Notes: generated from the letters alone by a model not told the origin. Shown: positions 1 to 9,219, numbered from the stretch's first letter. The stretch: DNA of 23,872 nucleotides from Chara braunii (GCA_003427395.1 BFEA01000564.1:203420-227291); one strand, 5' to 3'. Made by a program: numbers and translations.

Positions 1-142
1 CACCAACCCTTCAATCCCCACCATCGTTCCGTTCCCTCCACCTCCTCCCTCATCCGGCGCATCCAGCACACCGCCTCATTCCTCGCCCATCAAAGTCACC
101 CCTTCCCCCCCCCCGCACTCCCAAACCCTCTCCCAACCCATC

Positions 143-852
143 ATGACCACCTCCACCATCCCCACCATCCGTCCCACCTATTCCCAAGTCACCTCCGGGG
201 CTTTCCCCGCAATGCCACAACTTCCACCAAACTACCTCCTTGAGGACAACAACCAAATCGACCACACCTGCTACGACACCGCCCCCGATAACCTCAGCTT
301 CAACACCCTCGCGCAGATCGTTCACCGCGACGGGGAAATCCCCCGTTCCTTCCGATCTGGCGAAATCATGTCCTTCTCCGGCCTCCCCCACGAGGACGTT
401 TTCCTCTTCCTAACCTAGCTTCAGAACTCTTTTCAGCTCCACCACATGCCCCTTGCCCACTGGCTCCCCATTGCCACCTCCCGCCTCCTCGGCAATGCAG
501 CCAAATGGTGGATGGCTGAAGCTAGCAACCGCCGAGCCTCCGGAGGACCATGCCCCACCTTCATCCAATGGGCCACCCTCCTCACTGCCACCTTCCGCCC
601 CCAGAAAACCATTGACGACTACCTTGAACAATTCTGCCACCTCCGCCAGACCAGTCCCACGGACCGCTTCGTCCAATATGTCCGCTCCCTCCGACACCAC
701 CTCCCCCACACCGTCATTCCGGACTGTGCGTTCATCTCCCGCATCAAACGAGTATGCCACAAAGACCTTGCAACCGCCCTCGCCCACGAACCCGACATGC
801 CCCTTGCTGACCTCCTCTCTCGCATGCTCCACCACCATCGTCTCTTCCATCC
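143..852 (+). pseudogene. gag: Gag capsid region of E1, one in-frame stop
   Basis: The frame opens with ATG at 143 and is interrupted by a TAG at 416-418. The same frame then stays open past 840, so one stop separates two halves of a single gag. The second half shows the pattern of the retrotransposon gag capsid domain: LGNAAKWWMAE near 495-525, a Phe-rich stretch with FRPQ near 590, DDYLEQFCHLRQT near 615-655 and FVQYVRSLR near 670-695. Gag would form the virus-like particle that packages element RNA. No CCHC zinc knuckle is seen; it would lie in the deleted part. The call rests on the WW, FRPQ and YLEQF spacing typical of chromovirus Gag. Confidence 0.8.
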
Positions 853-1035
853 TCTCCAAGAAAGATATCACTCCACGCCAAGCCCGCTGGCTAGACTTCC
901 TTGCCNAGTTCACATTCACCATTTGCCATACCCCCGGCAAAAGCAACCGCGTTGCCGATGCCCTCTCGCGACGACCCGACCACAAGCCCCCCGAGAAAGT
1001 CTACGCCACCATGACTCATATTCAACTCCTTCCAT
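853..1035 (+). pseudogene. pol: C-terminal end of RNase H fused to gag (E1)
   Basis: In a different frame from gag, the sequence reads KKDITPRQARWLDFLA followed by FTFTICHTPGKSNRVADALSRR, the closing motif of Ty3/gypsy RNase H. The Asp of ADALSRR, a metal-binding position of the family, is kept. Everything from protease to the middle of RNase H is missing, so the join with gag near 853 is a deletion breakpoint. An ambiguous base sits at 906. Downstream the frame changes again near 1036 before the integrase region starts. Confidence 0.82.
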
Positions 1036-2074
1036 CACTTCATCACCGATACACCCAAGACTATCTCTCCTGCTCATACCATTTACAACAAGCTCCGCGA
1101 TCTTGACTCAGTTCCCGACTACTTCCTTCACAACAATCTCCTCTACATCATTACCAAAGGCACTCGCCGACTTTGCATCCCCGACGCACGAGGCCTCCGT
1201 ACTCAGCTCTTGGCCGAGCACCACGATGCCAAGACCGCAGGACATCTCGGTTTCCAGAAGACCTTTGACACCATCTCCCGCTACTTCTACTGGCCTTCCC
1301 TACTCGTCGACGTTAAGGCATACATTCGCTAGTGCCCCACGTGTCAAGTTGTCAACCCCTCGAACCGGGCCAGACCCGACAAGCTCCAATCATTGCCCAT
1401 CCCAACTCACCGGTGGCAGTCCATCTCCATGGACNTCNTNTGNGGCCTCCCCAAGACCGACCGCGGGCATGATTGCATCTACGTCATTGTCTGCCGCTTG
1501 ACCAAACGTGCCCACTTCATCCCTTGCACGACCTCGCACAGTGCCAAAGACGTCGCCACACTCTTCTTCGACCATGTTGCTCGCCATCACGGCCTCCCCG
1601 AGAACATCATCAGTGACCGTGATCCTCGCTTCCTCTCACAATTCTCGAAACACCTCTTCACGGCCTACGGAACCACGCTCAAGTATAACACTGCATTCCA
1701 CCTACAGACCGATGGACAAACAGAGAAGATGAACGATACACTCCAGAGAATCCTGCGGAATTATTGTCATCCACACCAACACGATTGGGATCAGTTGCTC
1801 ACAACCGCCGAAATTGCCTACAACAATGTTGTCTGCCCCACCACTGGCATGTCCCCATTCTACCTCGACCTTGGCTACCATCCCCGTTTGCCCTCTGATT
1901 TCTTGCTTCCCTCGCAGCTCAGCCCCTCCATCCCCTGCCCTTCTCTCAATGAATGGATAGCAACAATGAACAGACTCCTCATTGCCCTCTGATTTCTTGC
2001 TTCCCTCGCAGCTCAGCCCCTCCATCCCCTGCCCCTCTCTCAATGAATGGATAGCAACAATGAACAGACTCCTC
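1036..2074 (+). pseudogene. pol: Integrase of E1 (H2C2 zinc domain and DDE core)
   Basis: The frame holds an H2C2 zinc-binding domain: HHDAKTAGHLGF near 1220-1255 supplies the His pair and CPTCQ near 1333-1347 the Cys pair. A TAG stop at 1330-1332 lies immediately before CPTC. The catalytic core follows with the first Asp in SISMD (about 1422-1436, next to ambiguous bases at 1435-1443), the second in SDRDPRF (about 1612-1632) and the Glu in TDGQTEKMND (about 1708-1737). All three DDE positions are therefore present. Integrase inserts the cDNA into the host genome. The reading frame is broken after 1980 by a 94-bp tandem duplication. Confidence 0.9.
1887..2074 (+). repeat. 94-bp tandem duplication inside the E1 integrase
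   Basis: Positions 1887-1980 are repeated at 1981-2074 with very few differences (for example ccctt against cccct). The unit covers the stretch after the catalytic core. Because 94 is not a multiple of three, the second copy moves the rest of pol into another frame. Confidence 0.93.
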
Positions 2075-2453
2075 AGGGAAGCAACCGAAGCCCTTGAAAG
2101 AACACAAGAACAACAAGCCAACAAGACTAACAAACACAGACATGACGTGTTATTCAAAGTAGGGGACAAAGTCTGGCTTTCTGCCAAACGCTTTGAACCT
2201 GAACAAGGCTTGTCCAAGAAACTCTCGAACAAGTGGCTTGGTCCCTTCCCCATCATTGAACAAACCTCCCCCGTCAACTACAAACTCCAACTTCCCCCTG
2301 ANATGAGTCGTGTCCACCCAGTCTTCCATGTCGAGTACCTAAAAGAATACCATGAATCCCCGCTCCAGTTCGTCGACCGCCCATATCCTAGACCTCCACC
2401 AATCATGCTACCCACAGGCCCTGAATTCGTTGTCGAAACCATCATCGTAATAA
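2075..2453 (+). pseudogene. pol: Integrase C-terminal GPY/F domain and chromodomain start (E1)
   Basis: After the duplication the frame reads a Lys/Gln-rich linker, VGDKVWLS near 2160-2185, KWLGPFPIIEQ near 2232-2262 (the GPY/F motif), YKLQLPP, and HPVFHVEYLKEY near 2317-2350. This is the integrase tail of chromoviruses. EFVVETII near 2424-2447 is the usual opening of a chromodomain, which would tether integration to modified chromatin. The homology stops at about 2453; the following residues no longer fit a chromodomain, so it is cut after about eight residues. Confidence 0.85.
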
Positions 2454-2955
2454 TGAAAAATCTGATTCATAGCATGTGTTGGAATGTACCCGACACATTG
2501 CACAAGTCAAAAGGCATCATCACAAACTCGTAGAGACCGTGTCGGGTTTGGAAAACGGTTCTGTGTTGATCCTCAGGTCGAATTGCAATTTGATGATAGA
2601 TGAACTATCTTAGTAAACAATCTACATCCTTGCACCCTATGAAGTAGGTCGTGAATGCGGGGTAGAGGCTTGGCGTTCTCAACGGTGATAGCATTGAAAC
2701 CTCTATAATCAATGCACATCCTCAAGGATTCCACTTTCGTCGAAACAAATAGGACTGGTGTGCTGTAGGGAGATGTGCTAGGCCAGATCCAACCCTTTTC
2801 AATCAGCGGAGTTCATCAAACTCCGCAGGGGCTATCTTATAAATCCTTCTTTTGGGCAATTTCCTTTCGGGAATGATAGCGTGAACACCCTCCCTTTCTA
2901 CTGCGAGTTCTTCACTACAAGTATCTTCAACGTCATTGAATAAGTTATGCCCGTC
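2453..2955 (-). pseudogene. pol: Reverse transcriptase N-terminal half (E2)
   Basis: Reading leftward from about 2950, one frame gives a linker with PKRRIYKIAP and EFDELR, followed by a TGA near 2812. After a frameshift another frame gives IEKGWIWPSTSPYSTPVLFV, then MCIDYRGFNAITVENAKPLPRI, the conserved RT fingers. Another shift leads to YHQIAIRPED and then YEFVMMPFDLCN near 2515-2495, the motif that precedes the catalytic box. The YxDD box itself lies beyond the truncation. The order of these blocks makes an RT assignment secure, and the shifts and stop make it a pseudogene. Confidence 0.85.
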
Positions 2956-2959
2956 TCGT

Positions 2960-3431
2960 TGTGGACTTCTACAACGTCTCATTTATTTGACATATTGATT
3001 GTACAAATGAGCAGTTCATACGGTGACTCATATGGTCGTCCCAAAAATAAGAAATGAAATAGACACCTATTTGGAAAGGCAAAGCAAAAAAGAACACAAG
3101 TGATTCGGAAGGAAAGCTATATGAGAAACAGTTGCACTCAAACAATTAACTTTTAGTTTCGAAAAGGCATTTGCTGGACGAAATTCAACAGGCCGTATCA
3201 CCCTTTACCTGTGTAGGCTCTTGGAAAAGGTTCGGATATTTGGCGACGAATTCTTCTATCCCTGGGGTTCTTTTAAAGGCCTCCTAGATACATACCCTCC
3301 TCTCAGTGTTGTTTATAATAGTTCTACGACGGGTGCATGCACATGCCATCATACGAGACCACTAGCCTACTAGCACTATTCTTCCTTAGGCTGACGGTCC
3401 TCGCATTAGGCAATATATGCTTCAACAACTT
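2960..3431 (-). other. Degraded protease-RT linker of E2
   Basis: This AT-richer stretch lies between the protease-like and RT-like blocks of E2. I see no long open frame and no motif on either strand. By position it is the spacer of the same pol. Confidence 0.4.
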
Positions 3432-3737
3432 TTAGTCGCAGTCAAGTTGGGGCTTGGCTACCTCTAGGTAGTACATACCTAATAGCATATCGAAGGGCAA
3501 GTCATCGCTAACCAGGAACGAAATCCTATGACTATGTTCCCCGACTCCATAGGAGAAGTTACAAACTGTGTTCTTGACATAGTCCTCAATAATGATGTGT
3601 TGCTCGTTGGCTAGAATGGACTCTACAACTCTACTAAGCCGTTGCACTCGGTCCCCTAAGTGTAGCCTCTCTACAAGCACGACAGATGAAGTTCCTAGAA
3701 GACACAATGTCTGCGAAGGGACCACCTTTCCGTCCAC
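3432..3737 (-). pseudogene. pol: Retropepsin-like protease remnant (E2)
   Basis: A 101-codon minus-strand frame reads CLLGTSSVVLVERLHLGD near its start and LPFDMLLGMYYLEVAKPQLD near its end. The second block matches the FDxILGxxWL flap and C-terminal pattern of Ty3/gypsy aspartic proteases. The first block occupies the place of the active-site D-S/T-G triad but reads LLGTSS, so the catalytic Asp appears to be lost. The protease would cut the Gag-Pol polyprotein. Its position just upstream of RT on the same strand supports the call; the missing Asp suggests it is inactive. Confidence 0.62.
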
Positions 3738-4368
3738 CTACACTAACCTTTACTACAAAGTGTTCCCCCTTAGGCTACCCAGGACTCTCAAGGATCTAAA
3801 TCTTATGGGACCTTCTTCCTTCTCCCATCTACTGGTCCCATAGTACATTCGGCAGCTGGAAGCCGGTCCAGCGTCCCATGGTTCATGATACATGCCCAGA
3901 TGGGCAATGTATGCACAGCCAAGGATCCGCAATGTGATGAAGAGGACTGAATGGACAATGCAATGTTAGTTGAAACATCAACAGGCAATGTACACCCTGG
4001 TACATACAAAATGGCACAAAATAGCGCAGCGGAAGACTTCGAGATAAGTCCTGACTTGATCGGGACTGACACGACACCCCATCACTCGCCACACATGTGA
4101 GAGAGGAGGAGGGACCACATACATAGAAGAAAGGTCCCTCCTTTGTATACACACATGGGGAGATACCACAGATGAGAAATGGGGGGAGAGGAGGGACGAA
4201 GACGGAGGTGAGGGAGAAAACCAAGATCGCAATAGCGAAGTCCAAAAATAGTCCCCCGCCGATGTCCAATCAATGTCTGCCTCAGAAATGTCGGATCAGA
4301 TCCTGGGCGCTCTGCCCATGGTAACCTCTGCCTGTATCCTTTGCCAGTAATCTCTTATTCTCGTATCT
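3738..4368. other. Unassigned stretch
   Basis: Several short overlapping frames exist on the minus strand (3803-4273), but they are Cys/Ser/Pro-rich and show no motif I recognise. The strand is purine-rich in parts (4098-4215). It could hold the degraded upstream region of E2. No RNA gene is seen. Confidence 0.3.
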
Positions 4369-4461
4369 GAAGAAGAAGATGAAGAAGGAGGAGGAAGAGG
4401 AAGGAGGAGGAAAGAGGGAGAAGAGATGGAGGGTGAGATGAAGAAGAAGAAGAAGAAGATG
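4369..4461 (+). repeat. Purine-rich GAA/GAG tract
   Basis: Almost uninterrupted purines made of GAAGAA, GAGGAA and AAAGAGG blocks, with GAT and GGT interruptions. This is low-complexity sequence; no long protein frame with known motifs covers it. Confidence 0.85.
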
Positions 4462-4739
4462 TCGTCCTCCTCTATCTCACCTGTAGGGAGCCGCTGCCAT
4501 GACTGACCATTGTCGTCGTCGTTGCTGTGTGCAGGTCCTCGCTCGAAGTCCCAGCTATGGCGCCAGGTAAGTCCTCCGCTTGCAGGTAAGGCCTCCTCCT
4601 ATCTCTCTCTCTCCCTCCTATCCTCTACCTCTACTCTTCTTAGCGCAACGCTGAAATGCAGCGCTGGTCCTGTGGCGTGTTGCTCAAGAAGTGAGCACCT
4701 CCAACTGTGTCCAGCCCAGCCTCAACCCAGTTATAAGTA
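4462..4739. other. Unassigned stretch with splice-like and CT-rich motifs
   Basis: CAG/GT-type junctions occur near 4533, 4566 and 4586, and a CT run at 4598-4645. There is no supporting coding frame. Nothing else is recognisable. Confidence 0.25.
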
Positions 4740-5113
4740 GTGTTGGGCCTGCTGGGCGCCCTCAGGTACTAGCCTCAAAACGGCCTACTTGCTCTGGGCC
4801 CCTACCGGGTATCCAGACCGCGTTGCTGATGCAGCGAGGCGCCAAAATGCGCCTCGCCTCGAAAAGGCCTCGTCCCTGTATACCTGGCCCAAGGCGTCGC
4901 CTTGGGGCCTGTAAGTCCGAAACGACATCTGCACAGACAAAAATAAGACAGGAGATAAGTAAGTAAATAAATAAATAAACAAATCAATAACTAGAGTGCT
5001 GCCTCAGGCTGTGCCTTAGAGGCCAAAAGGCCACCGTGGGCCTTCAGGGCGCGTGCTGGAGCCCACGAGCAACCGTCGGGCCCCGCAAACGGGGCCCGTG
5101 TGCGGGTGCAGCA
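4740..5113 (-). mobile_element. Probable 3' LTR of E3, hairpin-rich
   Basis: This DNA lies directly downstream (minus strand) of the E3 polypurine tract, where a 3' LTR must start; a TG occurs on the minus strand at 5113-5112. It holds three strong GC hairpins: arms 4834-4842/4849-4857, 4886-4896/4898-4909 and 5078-5085/5090-5097. A short AAAT-type run lies at 4957-4985. The far end of the LTR is not visible, and I found no matching copy near 8750-9050, so the 5' LTR is missing or replaced. The call rests mainly on position. Confidence 0.45.
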
Positions 5114-5118
5114 TGTAA

Positions 5119-5134
5119 CCCCCCCCCCTCCTTA
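5119..5134 (-). promoter_or_regulatory. Polypurine tract of E3
   Basis: On the minus strand this is AAGGAG followed by a run of G, just downstream of the chromodomain-bearing pol and just before a TTACATG boundary. Ty3/gypsy elements use such a tract to prime plus-strand DNA synthesis beside the 3' LTR. Confidence 0.7.
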
Positions 5135-5149
5135 TGAAGTCAAGTCGGG

Positions 5150-5640
5150 TCAGGGGTGAAGCTGACAATCTGAAGGTGGAACCTGGACGCGGGTGTGACG
5201 TGAAGCCGAAGATATTGGCTTGCCTTGCAACCAACGGTCAACTTTATGGGTGAAGTACACAAAATGTACCAAGTATTCGGTCGGCTTGTCGTTGTAGCGT
5301 CGTTGGGAGATGATATCGCCAGCCTCTTGAAAACCGTCCATAGAGGGTGGGTCTTGCGATCGTCGCCCGGGGATGTCGTTATGTTCCGCTGGCGTGTAAA
5401 GAGCCAACTTGGAGCAGTGAAAGACCGGGTAGACGGGCAAGTGGGCGGGCACCTGAATGACAAATGAAGGTCCTTCGGGTGCGTCACCAGCGGGTGCCAC
5501 GATCGACCAGGGCCCCATCCATTTCGGGAGGAGCTTGCGAGAGATATCTTGCTTGAGGTTGAATTCCGTGGCGGAGAGCCATACGAGATCGCCGACGCGG
5601 AATGGACAGGGAAGACGATGTCGATTGGCCTATTGGCTCA
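5150..5640 (-). pseudogene. pol: Integrase tail and chromodomain (E3)
   Basis: The frame from 5518 reads MGPWSIVAPAGDAP, then FVIQVPAHLPVYPVFHCSKL, matching the GPY/F-type tail where the integrase C-terminus ends in HPVFH-like sequence. Residues 61-98 of that frame (genomic 5338-5225) read DGFQEAGDIISQRR followed by TEYLVHFVYFTHKVDRWL. This fits a divergent chromodomain: a beta strand, the EYLV core and a Trp at the position of the conserved W-E. The linker to the catalytic core (5519-5640) reads GDLVWLSATEFN in the same region. The chromodomain would guide insertion to particular chromatin. Confidence 0.75.
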
Positions 5641-6425
5641 TGCGTTGCTGCGTCTTTGCCATTTGGTCGTGTGCCTTGACAAGTAGCTCTTGCATCCGAC
5701 GCAAGAAAAGAAGATGGTTGTCGCTCTCGGCCGCCCGTGGAATGATGGTGTCCAACGGAGAGGTGACCAGCGAGCCGTGCTCGAACTCAAAGGGCGACAT
5801 CCCGATAGCCGGATGAATGGACGAGTTGTATGCCAACTCAACATCCGACAACCGCTCAACCCAATCCTTTTGGTCGGGAAGGATGAGAGTGCAAAGGAGA
5901 ACCTGTGCGGTATGATGCGCCCTCTCCGTTTGGCCATCGGTTTGGGGGTGGCGAGTTGAACTTGGCTTGAGAGATAACACCATTGTTTGATGAGCGCCAA
6001 CCAAAAATTGAACATGAACCGAGTGTCGCGGTCGCAGACTATCTCCTTGGGGTAACCCGTGGTTCGAATCCAACCGGCGTAAAGAACCCCAGCCAACTCC
6101 GGTGCCTTGGCATAATAGCGGCAAGGCAAAAACATGGTGAACTTGTTGAGTCAGTCGACCACCGTGAGAATCCCATCCACTCCGGTCTTGTGCTTGGGGT
6201 GATATTCATGACAATCGCTTCCCTTCGGCGTAAGGGGACCGGTAATGGTCGCAACTCGTCGTACGGACGATGATTGCGGGATTTGCAGCGTCGGCAAACC
6301 TCGCATGACTCGCAATAGCGTATGACGTCGTCGAGAAGGTCAGGCCACCAAAATCGCTCGTGAAGTCGGCCAATCGTTCGATTGACTCCAAAGTGTCCGG
6401 TGACCAGAGCATCGTGGAATTCGCC
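5641..6425 (-). pseudogene. pol: Integrase of E3 (H2C2 domain and damaged DDE core)
   Basis: The zinc domain lies at 6425-6283: EFHDALVTGHFGVNRT supplies the His pair and CESCEVC the Cys pair. The core follows with three shifted frames. The first catalytic position reads VMNITP, so Asn (codon 6206-6204) replaces the family Asp. The second Asp is present in VCDRDTRF near 6030. The Glu is present in HPQTDGQTERAHH near 5945. NSSIHPAIGMSPFEFEHG near 5830-5775 is the usual sequence after the core. The frame changes and the lost first Asp mean no active enzyme could be made. Confidence 0.85.
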
Positions 6426-6431
6426 AAGAAG

Positions 6432-7005
6432 TCACGTACGCAAGTGAGAGTCACTTGGAATGCAAAGAAGATTTTTTCCCCGTGTGTGGACAAGCAAGTA
6501 TCCCTCTTGGATCCAGTAGTGTGATGGCGCCGGATTAGGAGAGGAGCAATTCGCGTACTTGTTGTGAAACTCGGCGTCGGCTTGGTAGCCGCGGATGAAG
6601 TTGTCCTGCAGGTCGTCATCGATCTCGAAGGTCGAACAGACTACAGTGCAATGATTTGGACGCCATGAAAGAGCATTCGCAAAACGGTTTGACTTCCCTG
6701 GGATGTGATCGGGAAAAAAATCAAATCGGTCGATGAAAGTCATCCAACAGGCGATAGTGCTATTGACCGTGTCTTGGGTTTTGCAAAAGACCAGTGGATT
6801 GTTGTCCGTTACCCATCGGAATTGACTTCAACCAATGCTACGAGCTCCTTGCGTGCATCACCGATTGGGTGCACGAAGGACACTTTTTTGCTGGAGTAGT
6901 CGACCGGGTGCCAGTCCACGCCATCACCTTGTTCGAGGACGGCACCAATGCCATAGCTGGACGCATCAGTAGTGACGCGCGTGGGCAATAGCGGGTCGCA
7001 GATAC
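6432..7005 (-). pseudogene. pol: RNase H domain (E3)
   Basis: The upstream half reads RVTTDASSYGIGAVLEQ near 6985-6935 and HPVDYSSKKVS, the start of Ty3/gypsy RNase H with its first Asp in place. A stop follows near 6809. The second half reads WVTDNNPLVFCKTQD near 6815-6770 and FFPDHIPGKSNRFANALSWRPN near 6720-6655. In this last motif the family Asp of ADALSRR is Asn and the first Arg is Trp. RNase H removes the RNA strand during cDNA synthesis. A linker with YWIQEGYLLVHTRG leads on to the integrase zinc domain. Confidence 0.85.
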
Positions 7006-7860
7006 GCAAGACCTCCACGGATAGTAACGCGACTTTGAGGGTCAAAAATGATTCTCGCGCATCCTCGCCGAAGTCGAATGATCGATCCTCGTATTGAAGC
7101 TTGGTTAAGTGAGTCGCGATCTTCGAGTATCCCTTGATAAAACGTTGGTAATAGCCGGCAAGGTCAAGAAACGAACAGACATCCGTGACGTTCCGCGGCC
7201 CCGGCCACTCTTGGATGGCTTGAATCTTGTCCGACAACGGATTGATGCCCTCCGGTGTGACAAAATGATGCCCTCCGGTGTGACAAAATGGCCCAAGTAT
7301 TCCAACTCTTGCCGGACAAATTCGCACTTGACGTGGTTGGCTTTGTACTTGGCATGGCGGAGCGTTTCCAACACTCGTCGAAGGTGTTCAAGATGATTCT
7401 CCAAGGTCCGGCTATAGACGAGGATGTCGTCTAAGTAGATCAACATGAACCAGTCCAGCATCGCACAAAACTCGTTGGTCATTGTCACTTGAAAGGTCGT
7501 CGGGGCATTGGTGAGGCCAAAAGGCATGACCACCCACTCAAAATGTTCGTACTGCGTCTTAAACGCGGTTTTATAGCGATCATTCGGGCGTATCGAAATT
7601 TGATGATAGCCCGACTACAAGTCCAACTTGGAAAAGTACTTCGCACCGCCCAACCGCTCGAGAAGATGTCAATACGAGGAAGAGGCCCCGCATTCTTGAC
7701 AGTTTGTGCGTTGAGCTTGCGGTAATCGATACACAATTGTCGATCCTTGTTCCTCTTCCGTACGAAGAGAACTAGTGCTCCACATGGGGAGCTACTAGGG
7801 CGGATCCATCCCTTGTCCAACAAGTCGTCGAGTTGTGGCGGAGAATTGTAAGCTCCTCCT
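7006..7860 (-). pseudogene. pol: Reverse transcriptase (E3)
   Basis: From the right: [19 protein letters not shown] and [19 protein letters not shown] (7812-7670) are the fingers. After a shift near 7660, KLDL, a TAG (7617-7615) and SGYHQI follow, then [13 protein letters not shown] near 7527. The catalytic box YLDDILVYS is intact (YLDD at 7437-7426). The thumb and connection include HVKCEF, EYLGHFVTPEGI, then after a 23-bp duplication FLDLAGYYQRFIKGYSKIA near 7170-7110. All catalytic Asp of the box are kept, but shifts near 7833, 7660 and 7266 and one stop inactivate it. Confidence 0.92.
7244..7289 (-). repeat. 23-bp tandem duplication in E3 RT
   Basis: Positions 7244-7266 are repeated exactly at 7267-7289. 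The unit encodes the HFVTPEG turn, which therefore appears at the end of one frame and the start of the next. Its length is not a multiple of three, so it moves the frame. Confidence 0.95.
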
Positions 7861-8733
7861 TGTTCATGCGATCAATGCGACCTTTGGGTGACACGGCACC
7901 GGCCTCAAGAATGATCTCGTGAGAGATCGGCCGATCCGGCACCACACCGGTAGGTGACTCGAAGATGTCGGCAAACTCGTCAAGCAACTGCACCACACGG
8001 GGGTCCGAAGACAAGTCTGTGGGTAAAGAGTCGGCTACCACGACGGTCCGTAGGAAAGATAGGTGTATCTCGTCAGGCTGCTCGTAAGCACAAGTAGCCC
8101 GGAATGACTTGGCCGTCACCAGTTGGCACTGGATCGAAGGGTGCGAAAGAGGAATAGTACACGACACTTCGGCGCCGAAGGCGTCCCCGATGGTAAGGGT
8201 CCGCCGGTGGAAGTTAAATGTGTGATCCGCACTTGCAAGCCAAGACGTTCCCAAAATGATATCGAAGTCTGTGTCAAAAATGCGGAACGTCACCAGTTCG
8301 CATGCATGAGGTGCGAAATACACCGGTACGGCCTCGATGTAGCGGTCAATAAGTTGTTGTGTCCTTTCATCTGCCAACTTGATCGCCGTCTATTTGCCTT
8401 CCTCCGAACTTGTGCGCCAAGGCCAACCGTTTGCATAAAGGCTTGGCTCATGAAATTGCGAGTTGCGCCGCTATCCAGCAAAGCGTTGCAGGACGCTTGC
8501 CCAACTTGGATGCGGACATAGAGGAGCGGTGTGTTGTTGTCATTGTACCGCTGCGTGCGAAACTCGCGGGCCACCCTGGTAACATACGCAAGGATGTCCC
8601 CCACGGCAGCTTCGTCATCCATCGGTGAAGTTGGTGGTGCATAAAAGGATAGGTACGTGTGAAGATGAGCGCATAGTGTTGCGCATTGCGGTCCCAACAA
8701 GCGGCCCGTGGTAGGGAAATCCCGCCAGAGCAC
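7861..8733 (-). pseudogene. pol: Aspartic protease and RT linker (E3)
   Basis: The frame opening at 8733 contains LLYVRIQVGQASCNALLDSGATRNFMS; the active-site DSGA lies at 8475-8464 and looks intact. A frameshift near 8390 leads to the next frame, which reads VPVYFAPHACELVTFRIFDTDFDIILGTSWL (8330-8240), the protease C-terminal half. The linker continues to VVQLLDEFADIFESPTGVVPDRPISHEI near 8000-7915, the usual lead into RT. Residues 1-60 of the first frame show no gag or zinc-knuckle motif. The protease would mature the polyprotein; the frameshift splits it. Confidence 0.85.
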
Positions 8734-9040
8734 TCACCTCGGCAACCTCGCTCTTGGGGACCAGCCCCTCATTTGTTGTCCTCTTCTCCCTCTGTGCCTA
8801 CGGTTTACCACGCAACTCTGGTTGACTATATATATACATTGTGGCCAACGTTCGGTTCGGCCGAACGCCCGAACATTTGGGGACCCCTTCCCACACATTC
8901 GGTCGAAACGTTGTCGTAGCAAACACCCTTACAAGGGTATTTGTCGTCCTTTAAGGTCGCACTGAGTGCGTCTTTGATCAACGTGACACACTAATGAGGC
9001 AAATCCCGAGAGCACTCACCTCGACAACCTCGCTCTTGGT
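8717..9040. repeat. Two 40-bp direct repeats around a 240-bp spacer
   Basis: Positions 8717-8757 and 9001-9039 share AAATCCCG, AGAGCACTCACCTCG and CAACCTCGCTCTTGG with two missing bases and one change. On the minus strand both contain a consensus-like splice donor (GAG/GTGAGTGC). The spacer holds a TATATATATA run at 8827-8836 and a perfect 12-bp palindrome GTTCGGCCGAAC at 8855-8866. I cannot assign the spacer to a known element. Confidence 0.75.
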
Positions 9041-9219
9041 GAGGCTCCGAGTCAGATTTGACCGACTTAGAGAATGTGTGGGGCACGCATTAACTCGTCT
9101 CACAGTGAGGTAGTCGTTAGTTATCGGCAGGCGTCAAGGTCATAGGGTCCGGTTACCTTCTCTGTAGTTTTTAATTTGGTTATATTTTTCTTTTATTTTA
9201 TAAAGACTAACTTCACTCT
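9041..9219. other. Unassigned stretch before the RNA mosaic
   Basis: A T-rich run lies near 9168-9202. No coding frame or RNA motif is recognised. Confidence 0.25.

Larger units (their letters stand above)
1..2453 (+). mobile_element. E1: internally deleted, 3'-truncated Ty3/gypsy chromovirus
   Basis: Read left to right this segment carries a gag capsid region, the last part of RNase H, the integrase zinc and catalytic domains, a GPY/F-type tail and the first residues of a chromodomain. That order is the Ty3/gypsy chromovirus order. Protease, nearly all of RT and the first part of RNase H are absent, so gag runs straight into RNase H near 853. No LTR is visible: the left side is cut by the window edge and the right side stops at about 2453, where a minus-strand RT fragment begins. 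The coding strand is very C-rich. Six ambiguous bases lie inside the element. Confidence 0.88.
2453..3737 (-). mobile_element. E2: minus-strand Ty3/gypsy fragment (protease to RT)
   Basis: On the minus strand the segment reads protease-like sequence (3737-3432), a degraded linker (3431-2960) and the first part of reverse transcriptase (2955-2453). The order and spacing match one pol region. The element ends abruptly inside RT at the junction with E1, before the catalytic YxDD box. Base composition is more balanced than in E1, so it belongs to another family. I cannot identify gag or LTRs; upstream sequence to about 4070 may belong to it. Confidence 0.75.
5119..8733 (-). mobile_element. E3: minus-strand Ty3/gypsy chromovirus lacking gag
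   Basis: Read leftward, the segment contains protease, RT, RNase H, the integrase zinc domain and core, the GPY/F-like tail, a chromodomain and a polypurine tract, which is the chromovirus order. Frameshifts occur near 8390, 7833, 7660 and 7266 and within integrase, and a stop lies in RT at 7615-7617. No gag is found upstream of the protease at 8733; the DNA there changes character. The tail (MDG..I..R......EYLVHF) resembles that of E5, so these two are probably related families, distinct from E1. Confidence 0.9.

Noticed and set aside
4552-4570. TGGCGCC motif resembling a primer-binding site
   Set aside because: Only seven bases fit a tRNA end and there is no LTR boundary beside it.
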